Source of the DNA: Sphingomonas xinjiangensis
Lineage (GTDB): Bacteria; Pseudomonadota; Alphaproteobacteria; Sphingomonadales; Sphingomonadaceae
Reading direction: 5' to 3'
DNA length: 61,221 nt
NCBI RefSeq assembly: GCF_014199255.1
Contig: NZ_JACIJF010000017.1
Span: 1 to 61,221, forward strand
Below are positions 25,791-33,524 of the stretch, in pieces (positions within the stretch are counted from its first letter, which is position 1; every line of letters begins with the position of its first letter). A program made the position numbers and the translations under genes. Below the pieces are notes generated by a model. The model worked only from the letters and a program-made list of their open reading frames with translations, searched no databases and was not told the DNA's origin.

Positions 25791-26929
25791 GCCTGAGCAG
25801 CGTGGATCCGCACGCCCTGGACGACGCGATTGACTGCGCCGCTCGCATTGGGGTTGTCGGGCGTGAGGCCGAGAAGCTGCGACACGCGCAGGCCGAGCAG
25901 CTGGGCGGGCACGATGAACGGGAAGAGCAGGTCGGGGTCCGCAGCCTGGGCCATGCCTGGAATGGTGATGTTTGCGCCGTCCGCGGGCTGCGCAGATACG
26001 ACGATCACCTCGCCGCTATGCCCGTCGCGGCGAAGTTCGCGGACGATATCGAGATCGTAGAGGCGCACCAGCGGATCGTTTGCTACGAACACGACGATCA
26101 GCGTCTCGGCGTTGACGATCGTCTTGGGGCCGTGGCGGAAGCCTAGCGCGCTATCGAAGCAGGTTACGACCGCTCCGTCGCTCAACTCCATCATCTTAAG
26201 CGCCGCCTCGCGCGCGAGGCCGGTGAAAACACCGCTGCCGAGATAAACGACGCGCTTGAACCCGCGCTCGGCCAGCCGCTCGGCCGGCGCTTCGGCCTGC
26301 GCCAAAGCGCCTTCCACGCCGGCGGCGATCACCGGAACGCGCGGATCCAAGGCGTCGATTCCGCCGAGGATCGACAGCGCGGCGAGCATCATTGCGCTGA
26401 AGCTGGAAGTCATCGCGAAGCCGCGGTCATGCGTCGCCTCCGGGAGCATGACGACGAGGCTGTTGGCGCCCGCGCGTTGCGCAAGCGCGCCCGCCGCGTT
26501 GCAGGTGATGACGAGGTGATAGGCCTCCGCGATGTGCCCATCCAGCAGCTCCACCGCGGCAAGGCTCTCAGGGCTGTTGCCCGAGCGGCCGAACGAGACG
26601 AGCAGCGTCGGAGTGTCGCGGCGCAGGTGGTACTGAGGCGCACTGACGATGTCGGTGGTGGCGATTGCCTCGACGCAGCGGCCGAGCAGCTTCGACAGCC
26701 ACGGCGCGAGACATTCGCCGATAAAGGCCGAGGTGCCCGCGCCCGTAAGGACGATGCGCAGCTCGGGCCGGGCGAGCAACGGCGCGACGAACGCCTCGAT
26801 CGCGGCCCGCCGGGCGCGAAGGACCTGCTGGGTGGCGCGTAGGGTCTCGGGCTGCTGCTCGATTTCGCGGCGCGTCCACAGCTCGGTGCCGGGATTGTCG
26901 GCGTCCGTCGCGAGAAGAGTGTCAGGCAT
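25787..26929 (-). CDS. agaS: AgaS-type galactosamine-6-phosphate deaminase/isomerase (SIS protein)
   Basis: About 380 residues from the ATG at 26929, which overlaps the end of the GatZ gene by eight bases; the open frame runs further upstream but is inside that gene. Two SIS sugar-isomerase domains are seen: LTGAGTSAFIGECLAPWL and VSFGRSGNSPESLAAVEL in the first, VVYLGSGVFTGLAREAALKM and ALGFRHGPKTIV in the second. AgaS converts galactosamine-6-phosphate to tagatose-6-phosphate plus ammonia. The N-terminal PETLRATQQVL block is typical for AgaS rather than GlmS. It is in the middle of the catabolic operon. Confidence 0.88.
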   Translation of the reverse strand: MPDTLLATDADNPGTELWTRREIEQQPETLRATQQVLRARRAAIEAFVAPLLARPELRIVLTGAGTSAFIGECLAPWLSKLLGRCVEAIATTDIVSAPQYHLRRDTPTLLVSFGRSGNSPESLAAVELLDGHIAEAYHLVITCNAAGALAQRAGANSLVVMLPEATHDRGFAMTSSFSAMMLAALSILGGIDALDPRVPVIAAGVEGALAQAEAPAERLAERGFKRVVYLGSGVFTGLAREAALKMMELSDGAVVTCFDSALGFRHGPKTIVNAETLIVVFVANDPLVRLYDLDIVRELRRDGHSGEVIVVSAQPADGANITIPGMAQAADPDLLFPFIVPAQLLGLRVSQLLGLTPDNPNASGAVNRVVQGVRIHAAQA

Positions 26930-28205
26930 GAGGATAGCAGGCTCCGTAATAGGCATCGAGCGTTGCGCAGACATGCGCCATGACCAGCTCGGCGGGGTCC
27001 AGAGAGAAATCGCCGGCGCGCACGGCGGCATAGGCCACCGGCAGATATTGGCTGACCAGCGGCAGAGACGGCGTCGTCGCGCGAAGATTCTCGAACAACC
27101 GCGCCTGCGCAGCGGCGATCGCCGGGTCGGGCCAGTAATAGCGGATGCGATCCGAGAGGCTGTACTGGAGCTGGAGCGTCAGTGCGTTGCCGGTGGCGTG
27201 ATAGTACTTTTGCCAGTTCCGGGGATCGGTGCGCATGCGATCAAGCGCGACCGCGCGCAGCCCGGCACGCTGGTCCGTTGGCACGGTTTCGGCTTCGATC
27301 GCATCGAGCGCCCACAGCGCCTCGCGCAGCGCGAAGGTGACTCCGGGGCCGACCTTGAGGATGGCGAAATGGTCGCGGACCAGCGCCGCGAGGCCGGCGG
27401 GGGTTTGATAATCGGTAGAATGCGCCTCGAAGACGAGGTGGTCGACGGGCTCGATCACGCGGCTGAGTTCGGTAGCGCGTTCGGGGCGGTATTCGACGAC
27501 CTTGTCGTGGTCGAATTCGACGCCGGGCTGGACCACTGTCGCGATCACCCGCTCCCACGCGTCGGCAAGGCCGAGATCGCGAAACAGGTCGCGATGCATG
27601 GCGACGGTGGCGATTGCGGCTTCCGGGGTGGTGACCGCGAGGCCTTCGAGATCCTCGGCGGCGCCGCCGGGGACGGGCACTTCGGTGCCGATGACATAGA
27701 CCGGGGCGTCGGCAGGATCACCGGCAAAAGCGTCCTCAGCGGCGCGGCACAACCGGCCGGCGCGCTCGGCGATGACGCGTTCGGGGAGCGGCACCGGATC
27801 GTCGGCGCAGCTCATCGAGCAATCGAGATGGATCTTGCGGAAGCCGGCACGGACATAATCCCCGACCATGATCTCGGCCTTGTCCATCGCCTCCTCAGCG
27901 GGGAGCGCCGTCCACGCGTTGGGGCCGAGATGGTCGCCGCCGAGAACCAGCCGGTCGATCGGGAAGCCGGTCTTGGCGGCGAGGGATTCGACGAAGGCGC
28001 GGAAGTCGGCGGGAACCATGCCGGTATAGCCGCCGTCCTGATTGACCTGGTTCGAGGTTGCTTCGATCAGCACCACAGGTTGCGCGGTGCGCAGCGCCTG
28101 GCGGAAGGTCGCCTCGATCACCAGCGGATGCGCCGAGCAGACCGAGGTCACGCCAATCTGCTCCCCGGCCTTGTGACGCTCGACGATGTCTCGAATCAAT
28201 TCCAC
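26922..28205 (-). CDS. GatZ/KbaZ family protein, probable tagatose-6-phosphate 4-epimerase
   Basis: The best start is GTG at 28205 behind a GGGGAG site, giving 427 residues, the usual size for the family; the frame runs on upstream without support. Motifs are SVCSAHPLVIEATFRQA, EATSNQVNQDGGYTGM, LGGDHLGPNAW, HLDCSMSCADD, VIGTEVPVPGG and FEAHSTDYQT. Classically these proteins are called the non-catalytic subunit of tagatose-bisphosphate aldolase, but members of this family have been shown to be sugar-phosphate 4-epimerases. No aldolase catalytic subunit or tagatose-6-phosphate kinase is in the locus, which favours a direct tagatose-6-phosphate to fructose-6-phosphate role here. This is inference from context. 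Confidence 0.85.
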   Translation of the reverse strand: MELIRDIVERHKAGEQIGVTSVCSAHPLVIEATFRQALRTAQPVVLIEATSNQVNQDGGYTGMVPADFRAFVESLAAKTGFPIDRLVLGGDHLGPNAWTALPAEEAMDKAEIMVGDYVRAGFRKIHLDCSMSCADDPVPLPERVIAERAGRLCRAAEDAFAGDPADAPVYVIGTEVPVPGGAAEDLEGLAVTTPEAAIATVAMHRDLFRDLGLADAWERVIATVVQPGVEFDHDKVVEYRPERATELSRVIEPVDHLVFEAHSTDYQTPAGLAALVRDHFAILKVGPGVTFALREALWALDAIEAETVPTDQRAGLRAVALDRMRTDPRNWQKYYHATGNALTLQLQYSLSDRIRYYWPDPAIAAAQARLFENLRATTPSLPLVSQYLPVAYAAVRAGDFSLDPAELVMAHVCATLDAYYGACYPHA

Positions 28206-28255
28206 CTCGGCTCCCCTTTCTTCGCTCACATAGTCGAGCGGAACACGAAACGCAA

Positions 28256-28275
28256 TTAAGCGAAATATAACGAAA
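28256..28275 (-). promoter_or_regulatory. AgaR-type operator upstream of the GatZ-AgaS-kinase operon
   Basis: The minus-strand sequence TTTCGTTATATTTCGCTTAA matches 18 of 20 positions of the E. coli AgaR core TTTCRTTTYRTTTYNYTTKV. It lies about 50 bases before the GTG start of the gatZ-like gene and just after the stop of the permease gene, so this operon has its own control point. Confidence 0.6.
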
Positions 28276-29184
28276 CTAGACGGTTTCCGCCTGCTGCGTC
28301 TCGCTGGCGTCAGGCTCAAGCGCGAGGAGCAGCGAGGCAACTAGCGCCAGCCCTATACCCAGCATCTTGAGCGGGCCCGGGACGACGTTGAGGACCGCCA
28401 GCGACAACAATGCGGTGGCGAGCGGGGCTCCGGCATTGGCGAGCGGGGCGACAAGGATCGCCTTGCCGTAGCGGAAGGCGAACACCAGGCTCAGCGCGCC
28501 GATCGCGTTGAGCGACTGGATGACGGTCGCGAGCCCGGGACCGTCCCAGCCCCAGTTGATCGGAGCGGTGAAGTCGGTCATCGCCCAGGCGACCGGCGCC
28601 AGCAGCAGGCCGGACATCGTCATGTAGACGAAGATGCTCTCGGCCGAGGTGACGTGGTTCGCCGCCTTCATGAAATAGGCCTGAACGCCCCAGCACAGCA
28701 TCACGATGAGCGCGGGCACCAGCCAGGTCAGCGAAGAACCACCGGCGCTTCCAGGCGCGAAGTCGAAGGTCGGCAGCGCGAGTAGCGCCAGCACGATGCC
28801 GATCGCGCCGAGCCGCCCGGTGCGCTCGCGCATCAACAGCGCCGACAGCGCGATCGTCACCACCGGCGACAGCGAGATGACCGGGAAGATCAGATAAGCG
28901 GGGCCACGCGCGACCGCATAGAACAGCAGCATCTGGCCGCCCGCGCCGAGCAGCCCGATCGCCAGGCCATAGGCGACCGCGCGCGGCGTGCGATCGAGCT
29001 TCCATCCGGCCTGGGCGAGCACGACGAGCGCCGGCGGGATCATGGTTAGCGCCCAGACGCAATAGACCAGCGTCTCGGGGAAGCCGCGCTGCGGCGAGAG
29101 CCCCGAAAAGGCGCCCCAGATGCCCCACAGGACGACGGTGACGAGCGCGTAAATCAGCCAGGCTCGGCCAGAGGTTGCAGTCAT
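28276..29184 (-). CDS. DMT/EamA-family membrane transporter
   Basis: A 302-residue membrane protein with ten predicted helices in two repeats of five, the EamA layout (for example AWLIYALVTVVLWGIWGAFS at the start and PLANAGAPLATALLSLAVL in the second repeat). The ATG overlaps the GH36 stop by ATGA, so it is translated with that enzyme. No MFS or ABC sugar permease is in the locus, so this protein is the best candidate for carrying the released sugar across the inner membrane, as RhaT and GlcU do within the same superfamily. Substrate and direction are inferred. Confidence 0.85.
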   Translation of the reverse strand: MTATSGRAWLIYALVTVVLWGIWGAFSGLSPQRGFPETLVYCVWALTMIPPALVVLAQAGWKLDRTPRAVAYGLAIGLLGAGGQMLLFYAVARGPAYLIFPVISLSPVVTIALSALLMRERTGRLGAIGIVLALLALPTFDFAPGSAGGSSLTWLVPALIVMLCWGVQAYFMKAANHVTSAESIFVYMTMSGLLLAPVAWAMTDFTAPINWGWDGPGLATVIQSLNAIGALSLVFAFRYGKAILVAPLANAGAPLATALLSLAVLNVVPGPLKMLGIGLALVASLLLALEPDASETQQAETV

Positions 29185-31271
29185 GCCGGGGTTCCGCCCA
29201 TGGGGGTGGCGCGGACCAGCAGGAAGCGCTGGAACGAAGCACGCAGGCTATTGGCGCCGCGCGCCGCCGTGCCGAGCACCGCGCCGGTGAATGCGTCGGT
29301 CAGGGTATAGCGCCCCTTGCCGAGGCCGCGCAGCTCGATCGGGCCGTCCCATGTGTCGGCGTAAAAGGCATAGTGGAGCGCACCATCCTTGGCGATCGCA
29401 TGTGCCTCGGGCTTGTCGAAGCCGATGTCGTAGAGCCCGCCGAGATAATCGCCCTTGGCGAGCATGTTGGCGCGATAGAGGTCGATCCACTTGCGCCACA
29501 TCGCTTCCTTGGCGGGTGTCAGCACATAGCCGCCGGGCGGAAGCTTGTCGGTGGGGTTGGGCGTGTCGGCGGGCCAAGTGAACTTGGTGGAGGGGATCGC
29601 GCCGATGCCATAGGTCGAAGCGAAATCGTTGCGGCCGTCGCTGAGCTCGACATGGTCACCGGCATAGGGAGCCGAGGGTCCCATCAGCGCCTTGAAGGTC
29701 TTGCCCTTGGTGCGGACCTGCCACGACGAGAGCGGATCAGACGCTGGCGTGGTGTTGGTGCCGATGAGGTTGTGAAACGCGAAGCTGTCGCCGCACGGGC
29801 AGAGCTCCATGATCGCGTTCGGATTGCTCGCAACCGCCTCGTCGTAGAGCGCCTTCCAGAAGTCCTGGAGCTTCTCGTACGATTCCTCGGGACGCGCATG
29901 GTTGTGCGCGGGATTGTAGCAGGGCGCGACGGCATTGAGATGCTGCCCGTCCAGCTTGAGTCCCTCGAACCCCCATTCGCCGATGATCCGGCGGACGAGC
30001 TCGCGGTGATAGTCGATCACCGGCTGATAGGCCGGGCACAAGGTGAAGGCATCCCACCAAGTGACCTTCTGGCGCGCACCGCTGCGATCGAGCAGCAGCA
30101 TGTCGGGACGGTCACGCAGCAGATCCGTGCCCGGATCGACCGCGAGCGGCGCCAGCCACAGCCGCGGGCGCATGCCGTCCGCCTTGATGCGATCGGCAAA
30201 GGCTTTGATGTCGGCGCCGCCGCGCGGAAAGCGCTTGCGATCGACATGCCAGTCACCCTCGGCGGTCTGCCAGCCGTCGTCGATCACGGCCCATTCGAAG
30301 CCGAGTTCCTTGGCTTTGGGCAGCGTACCATAGACCTGCTCTGGGGTGAAGTTGCGCTCATAGCCCCAGGCGCACCAGATCGGCGCATAGCTCGACTCGG
30401 GGATCTTGGGCGCGGCGACGCCGCGTTCGGCCATCATCCGGCGATAGGCATCGAGCGGGCGGAAATAGTCGCCGACATGCGCCATCACGAAGCTTGCGGG
30501 GAGGGTGAGGGCCTCACCGGGCGCAAGCCGAACCGCCTCGTCGCCCGACATGCCGATGCTGGTGCTGTTCGGGCGCGCAGCGATTGGCAGGGAAATCAGC
30601 CGCGGCACGGTATCGACATGACCGACCGCTAGCCCGACATCACGACGCCAAGCGACCGCCACCGGTGTGCCGCCGCCATAATCGGAGCTGTTCATCCCCA
30701 TGAAGTTGCGCTGGTCGAAGCCTGGCTTGACGCGTTGCACCCAATCGCGGCGATCGGGATGCGAAGCCCCCGAGAAGCTCCACGCGCCCCCGGGCGCGGC
30801 GAGCAACTCGTGCGTCGCGAGTTTCCACCCGGTGGCCTGAACGGGCGCGGACCCGGTGTTGCGGAAGTGGGTCTCGTAGAGCGCCAGCCCGGGATAGCGA
30901 TCGAACAGGGTGATGCCGAGTTCGAGCTCGACGCCGCCACTCGCGGTAGCGCGGATGCGGTGCTGCCGGCCGGGGCCATGCGGGCCTTCGGCAGCCGCCT
31001 GGGTGTGATCGAGCAGCAGGAAGCGGTCGATGGCGCCGCGATTGGTGAGCAGCGTCGCGATAGGCGTCGCCGGCGTGATCGCGCGGCCGTCATGGAGCAG
31101 GTGCGCGCGAAGCTGCGCGTCGAGGTCGATCGTCAGGACGCCGTCGGAGATGCGGGCGCCGGCGGGTGCGGCGGCCCAGGCGCGAGTGCCGAGCGCGGGC
31201 GTGGCGACGATCGCACCGCTTGCCATCAGCGACCGCAGCATCGTTCGACGAGTGACGATATTCCACGGCAT
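29181..31271 (-). CDS. GH36-family alpha-galactosidase / alpha-N-acetylgalactosaminidase, exported
   Basis: About 696 residues from the ATG at 31271 behind GGAGAG. A twin-arginine signal is clear (Arg8-Arg9 in TRRTMLRSLMASGA, cleavage after TRAWA), so the enzyme is exported folded to the periplasm. A beta-sandwich domain is followed by a TIM barrel with YAPIWCAWGYERNFT, FEWAVIDDGWQ and the nucleophile Asp441 in LKLDGQHLNA, the GH-D clan arrangement. Members cleave terminal alpha-galactose or alpha-GalNAc. It is the first gene of a two-gene unit with the DMT permease and is divergent from the amidohydrolase, with AgaR-type sites between. Confidence 0.88.
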   Translation of the reverse strand: MPWNIVTRRTMLRSLMASGAIVATPALGTRAWAAAPAGARISDGVLTIDLDAQLRAHLLHDGRAITPATPIATLLTNRGAIDRFLLLDHTQAAAEGPHGPGRQHRIRATASGGVELELGITLFDRYPGLALYETHFRNTGSAPVQATGWKLATHELLAAPGGAWSFSGASHPDRRDWVQRVKPGFDQRNFMGMNSSDYGGGTPVAVAWRRDVGLAVGHVDTVPRLISLPIAARPNSTSIGMSGDEAVRLAPGEALTLPASFVMAHVGDYFRPLDAYRRMMAERGVAAPKIPESSYAPIWCAWGYERNFTPEQVYGTLPKAKELGFEWAVIDDGWQTAEGDWHVDRKRFPRGGADIKAFADRIKADGMRPRLWLAPLAVDPGTDLLRDRPDMLLLDRSGARQKVTWWDAFTLCPAYQPVIDYHRELVRRIIGEWGFEGLKLDGQHLNAVAPCYNPAHNHARPEESYEKLQDFWKALYDEAVASNPNAIMELCPCGDSFAFHNLIGTNTTPASDPLSSWQVRTKGKTFKALMGPSAPYAGDHVELSDGRNDFASTYGIGAIPSTKFTWPADTPNPTDKLPPGGYVLTPAKEAMWRKWIDLYRANMLAKGDYLGGLYDIGFDKPEAHAIAKDGALHYAFYADTWDGPIELRGLGKGRYTLTDAFTGAVLGTAARGANSLRASFQRFLLVRATPMGGTPA

Positions 31272-31357
31272 TTGGCTGACTCTCCCGCTCGGGCGCCACC
31301 GCTCCCATACGCGATGCGCCACTTGAGAAAGAGCTTGCACGAAGCAACCATGCGGCG

Positions 31358-31377
31358 CAAATCAAAACGCAACAAAA
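31358..31377 (-). promoter_or_regulatory. AgaR-type operator facing the GH36-permease unit
   Basis: Minus strand TTTTGTTGCGTTTTGATTTG matches 17 of 20 positions of the AgaR core consensus. It lies about 85 bases before the GH36 start codon. Confidence 0.5.
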
Positions 31378-31384
31378 TATAGCG

Positions 31385-31404
31385 TTTCGTTTCGATTCAC
31401 ATCG
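31385..31404 (+). promoter_or_regulatory. AgaR-type operator facing the amidohydrolase gene
   Basis: TTTCGTTTCGATTCACATCG matches 17 of 20 positions of the AgaR core consensus and ends 13 bases before the amidohydrolase ATG. It is back to back with the minus-strand site at 31358. Confidence 0.5.
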
Positions 31405-31417
31405 GTAGGAGTTGCGG

Positions 31418-32518
31418 ATGCAGATTTGGCGCAGCGTGCTGCTGGTGGGGACAGCCGCGTTGATCGGGGCGACCGCGCCGGAGCGCGGCTATGGGGAAGG
31501 GGATTTCACGAACGTCGCCAAGTTCGATGCGCATGTGCATGCCAATGTGAATGACCCGCGCTTCCTTGAAGTGGCCAGGCGCGACGGCTTCCAGTTGCTC
31601 TCGATCAACGTCGATTATCCCGACTTTCCGCCGGTGCCTGAGCAGGCGACCATCGCCGAGGCGATGCGCAAGGCCGATCCGCGGCTGCAGTTCGCCACGA
31701 CCTTCTCGATGCAGGGCTTCGGCACGCCGGGCTGGACCGAGCGGACGATCCGCACGATCGACGCCGCGGTCGCGCGCGGCGCGGTGGCGGTGAAGGTCTG
31801 GAAGAATATCGGCATGGTGGAGAAGGACGCGCAGGGCAAGCGCGTGTTCATCGACGACCCCCGCTTCGACGGAGTGATCGCGCATCTCGAGCGGCGCAAG
31901 ATCCCGCTCATCGTCCACCAGGGCGAGCCCAAGAATTGCTGGCTGCCGCTCGATCAGATGACGACCGAGAACGACCGCGCCTATTTCAGCGCGCATCCCG
32001 AATATTACATGTACCTCCACCCCGAGGAGCCGAGCTACGAGGCGCTGATGGCGGCGCGCGACCGCTTCGCCGCGCGGCATCCCAAGCTCGCCTTTGACGG
32101 TGCGCACATGGCGAGCCTGGAGTGGAGCGTGGACGAACTAGCGCGCTTCCTCGATCGCCATCCCAACACCGTGGTCGATCTCGCCGCGCGAATGTCGAAC
32201 CTGCAGGCGCAGTCGGTCGGCGACCGCGCGCGGGTGCGCAATTTCTTCATCCGCTACCAGGACCGCATCCTCTACGGTACCGACCTGACCGACAGCCCGC
32301 TGGATCCGGCGGCGCGCGCGCAGAACCCGCCGGCGACTAACGACTTCGCGCGCGAGGCGGATCGGGTATGGCGCAACGACTGGCGCTATCTGGCGACCCC
32401 GCTGAGCCAGCGAGTCGATGCGATCAAGGCCGATGCTGAAGGACTCGATCTGCCGCGTGGGGTGATCGACAAGATCTACAGCAAGAATGCCAGGCGCTTC
32501 TTCGCGCGGATGACCTGA
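31418..32518 (+). CDS. Exported amidohydrolase-2 family metal hydrolase
   Basis: About 366 residues from the ATG at 31418, seven bases after a TAGGAG site; a TTG six bases earlier is too close to that site. A signal peptide is present (MQIWRSVLLVGTAALIGATA). Metal-site motifs are DAHVHAN (the HxH pair), VHQGEPKNC, FDGAHMASLEW and LYGTDLTDSP with the late Asp, typical of PF04909 enzymes, which include lactonases and decarboxylases. It is not the NagA-type deacetylase. In this locus it may open a sugar lactone or clip an acyl group in the periplasm. The substrate is not known. Confidence 0.8.
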   Translation: MQIWRSVLLVGTAALIGATAPERGYGEGDFTNVAKFDAHVHANVNDPRFLEVARRDGFQLLSINVDYPDFPPVPEQATIAEAMRKADPRLQFATTFSMQGFGTPGWTERTIRTIDAAVARGAVAVKVWKNIGMVEKDAQGKRVFIDDPRFDGVIAHLERRKIPLIVHQGEPKNCWLPLDQMTTENDRAYFSAHPEYYMYLHPEEPSYEALMAARDRFAARHPKLAFDGAHMASLEWSVDELARFLDRHPNTVVDLAARMSNLQAQSVGDRARVRNFFIRYQDRILYGTDLTDSPLDPAARAQNPPATNDFAREADRVWRNDWRYLATPLSQRVDAIKADAEGLDLPRGVIDKIYSKNARRFFARMT

Positions 32519-32525
32519 GCGGGCG

Positions 32526-32554
32526 GGGCGGAGCCGGTGCCGCGGCCTCCGCCC
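32526..32554. terminator. Hairpin between convergent genes
   Basis: Arms GGGCGGAG and CTCCGCCC around a 13-base loop sit between the stops of the amidohydrolase and the regulator genes. There is no T tract, so it is only a possible transcription end. Confidence 0.35.
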
Positions 32555-32572
32555 ATCCACGCCCGGAGCGCC

Positions 32573-33352
32573 TCAGGCGATGTGGAGGCGGAAGCCCGCG
32601 CGTTCGGCGCCCGCCTGCATGCCGTCGGCATCGTCGCCGTCGGTGATCAGGTCGTCGATCTCGGCAACGTTGAGGATTCGGTGGAGGCAGACGCGTCCGA
32701 ACTTCGACTTATCGGTGACCGCGATGACCTGGCGCGCAGCCTTGACCATCCTGCGATTTAGCATCGCCTCCGGCTCGAAATGGGTGGTGATGCCGCGTTC
32801 GAGATCGAAGCCGTCTACGCCGAGGAACAGCTTGTCGACATGGAGATCGTCGAGCGCGTTCTCGGTCTGCGCGCCGTAGAAGGCGCGGTTGCGGCGGCGC
32901 AGCGTCCCGCCGAGCATGACGACGCGGATCCGCTCCTTGCGGGCGAGCGCGCAGAGGATGTCGAGATCGTTGGTGAGAACGGTGATGTCTTCGTCGTCGG
33001 GCAAGTGGTGCGCGATCTGGAGCGTGGTGGTGCCCGAATCGAGCACGATCGAATCGCCGGGCTGGACCATCGACGCCGCGAGCGCGCCGATCCGCGCCTT
33101 TTGGTCGATGTTGCTCGCGCGCTTGGTCTCGAGCGGCGGCTCGGCCACGACGTTGACCGCATCGGCGGAGATCGCGCCGCCATAAGATCGCTCGGCGACG
33201 CCGCGCTTCTCGAGATAATGCAGGTCCTTGCGGATCGTCTGCATCGACACGCCGAAACGCGAGGCGAGCGGCGCCACCTGCACGCTGCCGCGCTCGCGGA
33301 CGAGCGCGCTGATCTGTTGACGTCGTTCGCTGGTGTCCCGGATTACGGACAT
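32573..33352 (-). CDS. agaR: DeoR/AgaR-family transcriptional regulator
   Basis: A 259-residue DeoR-type repressor. The N-terminal winged helix has LASRFGVSMQTIRKDLHYLE and KRGVAERSYGGA, the family signature. The C-terminal sugar-phosphate sensor has LDSGTTTLQIAHHL, TVLTNDLDI, VVMLGGTLRRRNRAFYG and KLFLGVDGFDLERGITT. Such proteins are released by a phosphorylated sugar, here probably galactosamine-6-phosphate or tagatose-6-phosphate. The gene is in the middle of the locus and divergent from the first receptor, with an operator between. The symbol rests on both the protein and the operator match. Confidence 0.88.
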   Translation of the reverse strand: MSVIRDTSERRQQISALVRERGSVQVAPLASRFGVSMQTIRKDLHYLEKRGVAERSYGGAISADAVNVVAEPPLETKRASNIDQKARIGALAASMVQPGDSIVLDSGTTTLQIAHHLPDDEDITVLTNDLDILCALARKERIRVVMLGGTLRRRNRAFYGAQTENALDDLHVDKLFLGVDGFDLERGITTHFEPEAMLNRRMVKAARQVIAVTDKSKFGRVCLHRILNVAEIDDLITDGDDADGMQAGAERAGFRLHIA

Positions 33353-33412
33353 GAAACCCTCCCGAAACTCTTACTTATCAGCGCATAACGGCGCCGACAA
33401 CCGACTGGCTAG

Positions 33413-33432
33413 TTTCGTTTCATTTCTGTTTG
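33413..33432 (+). promoter_or_regulatory. AgaR-type operator between regulator and first receptor
   Basis: TTTCGTTTCATTTCTGTTTG matches 19 of 20 positions of the AgaR core consensus, the best site in the window. It lies 60 bases before the regulator start and about 90 before the receptor start, so it may control both. Confidence 0.65.
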
Positions 33433-33524
33433 ACTGTTTGGCGCACGGCAAGTTACCGAAACGCAACATATCGCGCTGACCGGCTTGATCCGGAATGGCG
33501 CTGCCATGCGCGAGGGGAGTTGTG

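Noticed and set aside
26649..28259. Open frame of about 530 codons opposite agaS and gatZ
   Set aside because: Same antisense artefact; the minus-strand genes have clear domains, start sites and overlaps.
29175..30632. Open frame of about 480 codons opposite the GH36 gene
   Set aside because: Antisense shadow of a gene with a Tat signal and a catalytic motif.
31418..32518. Amidohydrolase as the missing GalNAc-6-phosphate deacetylase
   Set aside because: Its motifs are of the amidohydrolase-2 type and it has a signal peptide, so it would not meet a cytoplasmic sugar phosphate.
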